Positions 57,501 through 64,000 of a DNA stretch of 64,000 nt are shown here, one piece after another; the stretch's first letter is position 1; every line of letters starts with the position of its first letter. The stretch comes from Ursus arctos (lineage: Eukaryota > Chordata > Mammalia > Carnivora > Ursidae). The DNA is taken from positions 1,314,501 to 1,378,500 of the forward strand of contig NW_026622919.1 in the NCBI RefSeq assembly GCF_023065955.2, given 5' to 3'. Both the position numbers and the translations under genes were made by a program. The notes beneath the pieces were generated by a model that did no database searches, was not told where the DNA came from, and was given only the letters and a program-made list of their open reading frames with translations.

Positions 57501-58585
57501 GTTGTCTCTGGCAGAGGCTGGCAGGTGGGCACCCGAGTGGGTGAGGGGTTGGAAAGTTTTTCAGGGGGGGGGTCTGACCACGTCCCTCCTCAACGCCCCC
57601 AGAGAATATCCACTTTTCTCCCCCACCGTTTCTGCACTCCCGTCCAAGAAACAGCTGTTTCTCACGTGCAAGAACTTCCCTGGCCTGCCCTGTCTGTGCC
57701 CTCAATTGTTACACGGGGATCTTTTCTCAAAGTCAGTCTGAACCCACCATCTCTTCTGCCTGATCTGCATTAATTTGGGAGGGGAATCAACAATTCTAAC
57801 GGGAGGCGCCAGAGGCTCCTTTTGGAGCCTCGTCCGAAACCACACCAGCACCTGCTGCCAGCCACCTCTGGCCCTGGTGACGCCAGCCTTCGGTCAGTGC
57901 TCCACAAGCTCCTGCACCTTCAGACCACTGGGTGTCCAGGGACCTCTGCTGCCCGAAGCACGACTAACATTTAGGCAACGAAGTGGACTGGGGCACACAA
58001 AGCTGTATTGCCACCCAGCATGAACCTGCACGTTACCTTCTTTCTTCCTCTTTTTGTTACTGATGGGATTTTTCATCTCCTGGCGGCTCCTCATAATCTC
58101 TCGGAGCCGGAAGGGGATTTCCTGTTCATCCTGGTTCTTGGGCTTGCAATTCACTTTCTTTTTTTCTTTGCTGGGAGCGAGAACAGGAGGGTGAGACGCG
58201 TCCTAGGTTCCGCACAAGCAGAATCAGACACAGAAAGCGAACCTGGCGGGCCACCCCGGCTGCTGAGCCTCACCGGAGACTGCCCCTGAACTGGGTTATC
58301 GCAGGAGCCCCAGGAGGGCAGGGACCGCACCCTGGAAGGTGGCCAGTGCCACGCCGGAGAGCCTCGCCGCCGCTCACCCGGCCGATCCTCCGGCGCACCC
58401 ACTGCCCGGACAGAGCCGGGGGCCAGGTAGGGACTGCGGGGCGCTGAGACCCACCTGCGTGGTCCGGGCCACGGCGCTGGGAGCTGCTTCCCCCGCAGCT
58501 GCTGCTGCCGCCCCTGCGGCCGCCCAGGCCCCCCAGGCCCCGCCGACCCCGCCGGCGCAGCACCTCGGCGCCGGGGTCTCGCCAT
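54544..58585 (-). CDS. CCDC137: Coiled-coil domain-containing protein 137 (6 exons)
   Basis: CCDC137 is a basic, lysine/arginine-rich protein found in the nucleolus and at mitotic chromosomes; it has been linked to retinoic-acid-receptor sequestration. Exons: 58455-58585, 58037-58170, 56507-56729, 55129-55211, 54936-55015, 54544-54768. They total 291 residues (human 289) with all GT-AG junctions. The start MARPRRRG is followed by an Arg/Gly/Gln-rich segment. The conserved KPKNQDEQEIPFRLREIMRS block and the NKKRKK cluster (exon 2) are likely nuclear or nucleolar signals. A charged helix with EKAAERLEQELLR lies in exon 4, KFGEVALQPPEL in exon 5, and SLMLRMLLSP plus a C-terminal coiled coil (EERERAVQAYRALKKQQ) in exon 6. 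It shares a promoter with OXLD1. Confidence 0.96.
55960..56065 (+). repeat. MIR fragment in CCDC137 intron 3
   Basis: 'cctcttcacagatgaggcgc' and 'cagagctgaaaggtcccagg' resemble the MIR core. The copy is intronic and short. Confidence 0.5.
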
Positions 58586-58798
58586 CTGCACGCCCGGCGC
58601 GCGGGGAGTAAGCCACTTCCGCCCTTCCGCACAGTCCCGCCCCATGACCGTCATTTCCGCTTCCTGCGCTCAGCTCTGCGTCCATTGGGGCGGTGCTGCT
58701 CCCTGGCGGACCAGGATTGGCCCGAGCGGCCGCCCCTCACTCCGCCTCGGGCGGGGCCCGGGGTGCGCCGCGCGTGCGCCCGGGCTGGGCCGCCGGCG
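58586..58798. promoter_or_regulatory. Bidirectional CpG promoter of CCDC137 (-) and OXLD1 (+)
   Basis: The start codons are 213 bp apart in a CpG-dense, TATA-less region. Seen motifs are two inverted CCAAT boxes (ATTGG at 58684-58688 and 58716-58720), an ETS-like ACTTCCG at 58615-58621 with two further TTCCGC copies, and a GC-rich core. The layout parallels the HGS/ARL16 promoter 9 kb away. Confidence 0.78.
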
Positions 58799-60076
58799 AT
58801 GCTGCTCCGGGGATTGGTTGGGGCGGGCCGGACGGTGGTCGCCGCTACCCGCGGTCCGGCAAGTACCAGCGGGGCGTGGGCCGGGGCGGGGTGCGTTCGG
58901 GAGGCGGGGGCCCGGCAGGGACCGGAGACTCCCGGCCCGCGCGCCGCCTGCTGTCGTTCCTGTCCTAGCCCCGGCTCCGCGGGAAAGCCGGCCCGTTCGG
59001 CAGTATCCCTTGCGCGCCGGCTGTGTGCAGCCGGTTGGGGAAGCCGCAGTGAACAAGGAGCTGATCCTCCTCGAAGGAGTTAGGCAGAGTGCATAAGTAA
59101 GGTCAGGGCCGTGGCAGTCAGTGTTGGGGGCCCCGGAGGCCGTAGATCAGGGGACAGGACCCTGGGGCCGGGGCCGGAGAAGGGAGGGAAGGCTGCCCGC
59201 CCTGCCTCTGGGGCGCTGGGGAGGAGGGCTGCCCTTGGGACCTTTGGGGGATGACCTGGTAGGAAGACAGGGATGAAGGGGCTTTGCCGTCAGTCAGGAT
59301 GGTCACAAGGGAGGAGCGGGGCTGCCCTGGTTGGAGAGGGAGAAGCCCCTGTGTGGCCCCAGCTCACAAGCTTCCACCCTGCCCCCATTTCTGCCCAAGG
59401 AGGTGGGGTGCCAGGGTATCCCCCACCCCACCATCTGCTGGAGTGCGCACCCAGTGCTTGTCCCCAAACCCAGCATTTCTCCAGCCCTTATGGCCACTTC
59501 ACAGAAGGGAAACTGAGTCTACAGGGGCAGTAACTTGTCTAAGGTCTCCTGAGAGATGAGGAAGCAGAGAAGCACCCGGAGCCGCCTGCCAGTGACAGGA
59601 GGCTGAAATTTCCCTGGAGCTGGGGGCCGGCAAGACCTTACCAGCATCTGTCTTTTCAGGGGCCACGTCTCTCCAGCTGGGACCGGTGGCAAAGGCTTCC
59701 TGGAGGTGACAGCGTTCTTTACGGGCCACGTGCCTGGATCCAAGTCCGTGAAGGCCACAGAGATTTCGGGAAGGACCACGTGGAGGGGGGCGCTCAGTCA
59801 GGTGCAGATCGCAGCAGGCAGCCCAAGTCGCCCTTGCCTGGCGGGGGCCCCCCAGAGCCCCCGTATCCCCCACCGCCTGAGCTCCAGCCCCCCACAAACT
59901 GCTGCATGAGTGGCTGCCCCAACTGCGTGTGGGTGGAGTACGCAGATTTGCTGCTGCAGCACTACCGGGATGGCGGTGAGCGGGCCCTGGCTGCGCTGGA
60001 GGAGCACGTGGCCGACCAGAACCTCAAGGCCTTCCTCAGGGTGGAGATCCAGCTCCGTGTGAGGAGTGGGGGCTGA
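58799..60076 (+). CDS. OXLD1: Oxidoreductase-like domain-containing protein 1 (2 exons)
   Basis: OXLD1 is a small protein of unknown reaction, thought to be mitochondrial, with an Oxidored-like domain. Exons: 58799-58858 and 59660-60076, together 158 residues (human 147). Exon 1 gives an arginine-containing, acid-free start ([20 protein letters not shown]) suited to a targeting peptide. Exon 2 is poorly conserved at first ([12 protein letters not shown]), then proline-rich ([15 protein letters not shown]). It ends with the domain: a cysteine cluster [12 protein letters not shown] at 100-111 and a helix [15 protein letters not shown]. The only frame-consistent donor is CCG|GCAAGT, making intron 1 a GC-AG intron; the nearby GT (CAA|GTACCA) would shift the frame. 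The gene shares a promoter with CCDC137. Confidence 0.94.
59480..59560 (+). repeat. MIR-like fragment in OXLD1 intron 1
   Basis: 'cacttcacagaagggaaactgag' type core and 'gcagtaacttgtctaaggtc' resemble MIR. Short and diverged. Confidence 0.5.
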
Positions 60077-60208
60077 GCCACTTGCCCAGCACCCACACCG
60101 GCTTCAGCCTGACAGCCCCTTCTCAGGAAGCAGCACGGAGCTTTATGTGTGGCCCTGCACGAAGCTGGTGTCAGACAGGAACAGGATTATTTATTGACTT
60201 TATCTGAG

Positions 60209-60214
60209 AATAAA
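60209..60214 (+). terminator. OXLD1: Poly(A) signal of OXLD1
   Basis: AATAAA 133 nt past the stop codon, followed by the GT-rich run 'caagtctgtggtggttag'. A well-formed cleavage and polyadenylation site. Confidence 0.88.
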
Positions 60215-60239
60215 CAAGTCTGTGGTGGTTAGATGGGAA

Positions 60240-62270
60240 GCTTCTGCAGTTTTCTCTGTAGGGCTTGTGTTACATTGTCAAAGAAAGCAGGTACAGCTCA
60301 GCGTTGAACTTTTATTCAGAGCCTGCAGCTTTCACCAGCCTGGAAGGGTGAAGGAAAATCCATTTCTTTGCCTGCCTATGTGACGAGGACCCCAGGAGTC
60401 CCCTTCCATGTCCCAGCACCGCAGAAGTCCTGCCCCAGGGTCAGCTCTGGTTATTCTCAGTGGCAGAGGGAGGACAACCTGGGCCCATGAAGTTGCTGTT
60501 GGCAAAGCCCTTGGCAGGCACGAGCACCTGTAGGCAGCCTGGGAAGGGCCCCATTCTTCCAGCTGCAGGGCTCCTTGGGGACAAACCCATTCACCGACTA
60601 GGTAGAAAGCTGTAGATCAGCCCGCAGGGGTCTGAGCCTCCAGTCCTTCCCACCCACTTAGACACAATGATCGAGGCAATTGACCAGGGTGTAAGGACCC
60701 AGAGGCCTCTAGCATCAGCCCCAGAATCAGCCTCCCAGCACTAGCCTGGTCGTTGGCTGCATACCCAGCCGCAGGACCAGTCAGCCCGGGAAGAACTTTA
60801 TGTTAGGGCCCTCACTGCCCATCCCCATCTCCTGCTCACTCCCATCATGGAAATTGCCCCACCTTATCTCCTTCCCCCAGCAGTTCCAGGCACTGATACC
60901 AGTGGCCTGGATGGGGCAGGAGTTAAAGGAACTTGTGTGTGTTTTATCTCTCCTTATTTAAAGAAAAAAAAACTAAGATTGTAGCATAAATTCACGAGGG
61001 GTTTGAGCTGATAAACAGGCCTTCCCAGGTAGGGGCCTTTAATGTAAAGCTGGCACGTCACATAGAGATGTGTGGGTGAGAGAATGGAAGCAAAACGTGG
61101 TGCCTAGTTAGACACCCGTGGTTCAGGCTATCTTTCTGGACAGCTGCGTGCCCTCCAGAAACAGTTTATGTATCTATTAGGTTGTATCTCAGAGACCATC
61201 TCATCTAACGTATCCTCATACAGATTCAAAAACATCCCAGAAAGAGAAAGGTTTTCTCCAGGGACAGCAGCACAGCAAAGCTTGGTGGGCTCCGAGGCTC
61301 TGTGAAGGGGTGGCTTATCTCAGAGACAGGTTTTCCATATTTTTTTCCAAAATTCAGATTTATAAGGGGTTTCTGTATGTACTTGGGGACATGTACATGT
61401 ATACATCCCAAGGATCCTACTAAATTAGGCCTGCTGTGGAATGCAGGTGTCACAGCGCAGTCCCGTCCCCAGGGGCAGCCGCTGGCCTTGCTCCTGGCAG
61501 CGAGGCGGGCTCCTCCACGCATCCCACGGCAGTCGAGGGTGCCTGTGCGGCACCAGCAGCAGGCTCGCGAGACTCGCGCAGGTGCGGGGCTTGTCTGCTC
61601 ATGCGGCCGTCTGTGACGCGTCTGGCACTGGGCTGGAAGCTGGGGTCCGGTAGAAACATCTGCTGCATTCCACCCCAGCGTGGAATGAAGAGGTTAACAG
61701 GAGCATTGTCAGGATGTGAGCAAGTCCAGCTGCAGTGAGGGCCTATGACATAGGCACCCTGGTCTCGCCCGAGGGGTCACCCTGAGGAAACGACCTGGGG
61801 CAGAGCTCTGAAGTCCCAGGAAGGGGGAGCTGAGGGAATGAGGAGAGGCGCACAGGACACCCTCAGGCAGGGCAGCAGGTGCGAAGATCCTGGGGTACAA
61901 GGGGCTGGGAGCGTGGAGAGCGCGGCGGAGGCATCGAAGGTGAGGTCAGAGAGGTAGATAGTGGCCAGACTACACAGGCTTCGGGGGCTGTGAAGGCAGA
62001 TTCTTCAGAGGTCGGAGAGCTGAGAGTGGGGAGACTCAGGACCGCAGTCAGCGTGCTTTCCTCTTTGCTTCCAAGATGAGCAGCTTTGGGAGAGGGTCTT
62101 GCCCCTGCCCTGCGGTTTGTAATGGCGCATCCCATCCCTGTCCCGGCCCCGTCCCCGGGCCCGTGCCCGCCCCGAGCCCCTTCCCTCATCTCCCTGACCC
62201 CTCAGTGGTGCCCTCCCGCCCGCCCCCCCCAGCGGCCCTGACAATCTCCTTAGTGTCATGTCAGGGCAGG
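60240..62270. other. Intergenic between OXLD1 and PDE6G
   Basis: Unique-looking sequence without recognisable exons. No SINE or L1 was identified. It ends at the predicted PDE6G promoter. Confidence 0.5.
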
Positions 62271-62376
62271 ATCCTAATCAGCTTACCCAGAAGCAGGATA
62301 AATGCCCCGCCGGCCCCCTGCTGAGCGATGCCTGGCTGCTCACCCCCATGGCCCCCTGAGTCCTGCCCCGTGCTCC
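62271..62376 (+). promoter_or_regulatory. PDE6G: Predicted PDE6G promoter and non-coding exon 1
   Basis: A CRX/OTX-type TAATCA lies at 62275-62280, a TATA-like ATAAAT at 62298-62303, and a TGCTGA half-site resembling the NRL/MARE core just past it at about 62321-62326. A splice donor, C|GTGAGT, lies at 62377. PDE6G is rod/cone-related, has a non-coding first exon in human, and is controlled by CRX and NRL in photoreceptors. The assignment of this exact stretch is inference; the start site would fall near 62330. Confidence 0.45.
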
Positions 62377-63836
62377 GTGAGTACTGACCTTCCCCAGTCA
62401 CCTTCTTGGCAGCCACTTTCCCAGGGGTGTGGGGTATCTGCCCAGAGGGTGGGGAGTTGGCGGGCTTTTCCCCACCACACCGAGGGCTGGATCTACAGGA
62501 GTCTGTCCCCCGTCCTCGTCAGAGCGGTTCCCCAGCCAGTCATTTTCAGCTGCCCATATCAAAGGATGGTTGCAGGCAGTCCCCAAGGTCTGTGATCCAC
62601 ACACACTCGGCCAATTTGAGGGGTCGTCAGCCACAGACTGGACTGCGGCTGGGGCAGCTGGGAGAGCTTGGACCCTGGTTTCCACGAGGCCAGCATCTGA
62701 CAGGGAGTTCCGTCCGGGTCAGGGCTGCGCACACCAGGCCCATGGCCTGGGACTGGGCAAGGGGTCTGGCTAGGCCTATGGCATCTAGGCTGAGGGGCGG
62801 GCATGATGGGCTCTGAGCAGCCAGGTCCGCTTGGACCTGTGTACGCCCCCCTGGGCTGCTGCAGGTCCCCTTGGCACAGAGGATGAATGTTAGGGGGAAA
62901 GGTCCATGGTGGGGCGCACCTGGTACCGGGCCCCACCCCCACCCCCCAGCCTGCCTCGCCCGCCAGTCGGTCTCAGCCCTGGTGCCCTAGCCAGCTGCCG
63001 GTGGTAACTGAAGGCTGGAGTCAGGCGCTGCAGCCCACAAGACGGGAGCAGCAAAGGGGGCCCACGAGGTGGTGCCTGGGGCATCCAGTGCCAGGGTCTC
63101 CTCTCTGTGTCCTGTGCTTAGCCCCAGAACCTTCCAGGCTCACAGTGGCCCTGAGAGATTAGAGTCGCCCTCTGGTGCTAATAGGCTTAGGGGAAGCCGA
63201 GCTGCCCTTGAGCTGGTTCAGTGGGGCTTAGGGCATCCAGGGAGAGGCAGAGGGGAGGTCATCCTGTGCGGTGGGTTCAGGGACACCAGCAGATGACACT
63301 GGTGCCCAGGGCAGTCTCCCAGCACAGTGAGTAGCCAGGGGATTTACCAGTAGAAGGAAGAAACTGCCTGGGGGGGGGGGGTTGCACAGCTCAGCTCGGG
63401 GCTTCTCCTGAGACAGGCCCCTCTCTACCGCACATCTTGCCCTCCATTTCTCTGTCATCCTTCGTTGCCACTGCTAGGCGCCTGGCCTGCCTCCAAGAAG
63501 GAGGCCCAGTGTCCCGACCCCCAGGGATTGAGGCGGGACACGCAGAAGGGGAGACACCTGAGGGGGGTGCACCAGGGGGCCACCGGTACTCTCATTCCCC
63601 GTCTGACCCCAGCTGGAGCCCCACGTGGTGACGGCAGGGGGCTGCTGTTGGGGTCATGCTCAGGGCCCCCTGGGTTTCCTGTTTCAGGACTTCCTCTGTT
63701 CTGCTGGGTTGAGACCTGCAAGGGGGGCGGAAGCAAGGGGGCTGACCAGGACCCCCCCGGCCTGGTGTGCCCACAGCCCACAGCGTGAGGGAGTCTAGAA
63801 GCCAGAGGTCGCCGTGGGGTCTCTGCCAGCCTGGCC

Positions 63837-63982
63837 ATGAACCTGGAGCCACCCAAGGCCGAGATCCGGTCGGCCACCAGGGTGACTGGGGGGCCCGTCA
63901 CTCCCAGAAAAGGGCCCCCCAAATTTAAGCAGCGGCAAACCAGGCAGTTCAAGAGCAAGCCCCCCAAGAAAGGCGTCCAAGG
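63837..63982 (+). CDS. PDE6G: Rod cGMP phosphodiesterase inhibitory subunit gamma, first coding exon (partial)
   Basis: PDE gamma blocks the PDE6 catalytic subunits in the dark and is displaced by transducin in light. This exon encodes residues 1-48 plus two bases; the full protein has 87 residues and the rest lies beyond the window. It starts [16 protein letters not shown] and holds the proline/lysine/arginine-rich central region that contacts PDE6 catalytic subunits and transducin. The phosphorylation sites Thr22 (PVTPRK) and Thr35 (RQTRQF) are present. Relative to human as I recall it, Ile replaces Phe at 10 and Thr replaces Ala at 17. The exon ends at GG|GTAAGC. The acceptor is CAG at 63776 or 63783, so a short 5'UTR part precedes the ATG. 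Confidence 0.97.
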
Positions 63983-64000
63983 GTAAGCAGAGCTGGTGGA

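Noticed and set aside
59780..60076. OXLD1 taken as starting at 59780
   Set aside because: The codon there is GTG (valine) inside exon 2. The homologous N-terminus with MLLRG lies in exon 1 at 58799.
1..64000. CRISPR arrays, operons, phage or other prokaryotic systems
   Set aside because: No regularly spaced repeats with unique spacers exist, and all genes are split vertebrate genes.

Overview
This window is mammalian nuclear DNA, almost certainly from a caniform carnivoran and most likely a bear. Split genes with GT-AG introns, CpG-island promoters, L1/MIR/MaLR debris and more than ten tRNA-Lys-derived CAN-SINEs show this. Several SINEs carry the 'cacagcggttaagcgtctgc ... gggcgtgatcccggcgttatgg' type of head that I associate with ursids/giant panda; the family-level call is inference. 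The gene order matches human 17q25.3 in inverted orientation: SLC25A10 - MRPL12 - HGS - ARL16 - CCDC137 - OXLD1 - PDE6G.

Layout. 1-18.5 kb is gene-free and repeat-rich: two L1 remnants in opposite orientation at 7-12.7 kb, riddled with SINEs, and an MLT1-like LTR. 18.5-26 kb is SLC25A10 (-), the mitochondrial dicarboxylate carrier, 11 coding exons. 26-29.8 kb is intergenic. 29.85-33.3 kb is MRPL12 (-), the mitochondrial ribosomal stalk protein bL12m, 5 exons, with a 44-bp minisatellite just upstream of its start codon. 34.87-49.45 kb is HGS (-), the ESCRT-0 subunit HRS, 22 coding exons. 49.45-49.76 kb is a bidirectional CpG promoter shared with ARL16 (+), 5 exons, to 51.6 kb. ARL16 and CCDC137 (-, 53.5-58.6 kb, 6 exons) converge tail to tail. 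A second bidirectional promoter (58.59-58.80 kb) serves CCDC137 and OXLD1 (+, 2 exons). The right end holds a probable PDE6G promoter and exon 1 near 62.3 kb and its first coding exon at 63.84-63.98 kb; the rest of PDE6G lies outside.

I rebuilt each coding sequence exon by exon. In every gene the exon phases close to an open frame of the expected length: SLC25A10 287, MRPL12 199, HGS 781, ARL16 173, CCDC137 291 and OXLD1 158 residues. All look intact. The genes are not one pathway. SLC25A10 and MRPL12 act in mitochondria and OXLD1 is thought to; HGS and ARL16 concern membrane traffic and cilia; CCDC137 is nucleolar/chromosomal; PDE6G is the photoreceptor phosphodiesterase inhibitor.

I found no new multi-gene system. 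The most unusual signals are in splicing. ARL16 intron 1 has the signature of a U12-type (minor spliceosome) intron but with non-canonical CT...AC ends. OXLD1 intron 1 and HGS intron 17 appear to be GC-AG introns. The minisatellite in the MRPL12 promoter/5'UTR and a target site apparently used by two successive SINE insertions are also worth checking.
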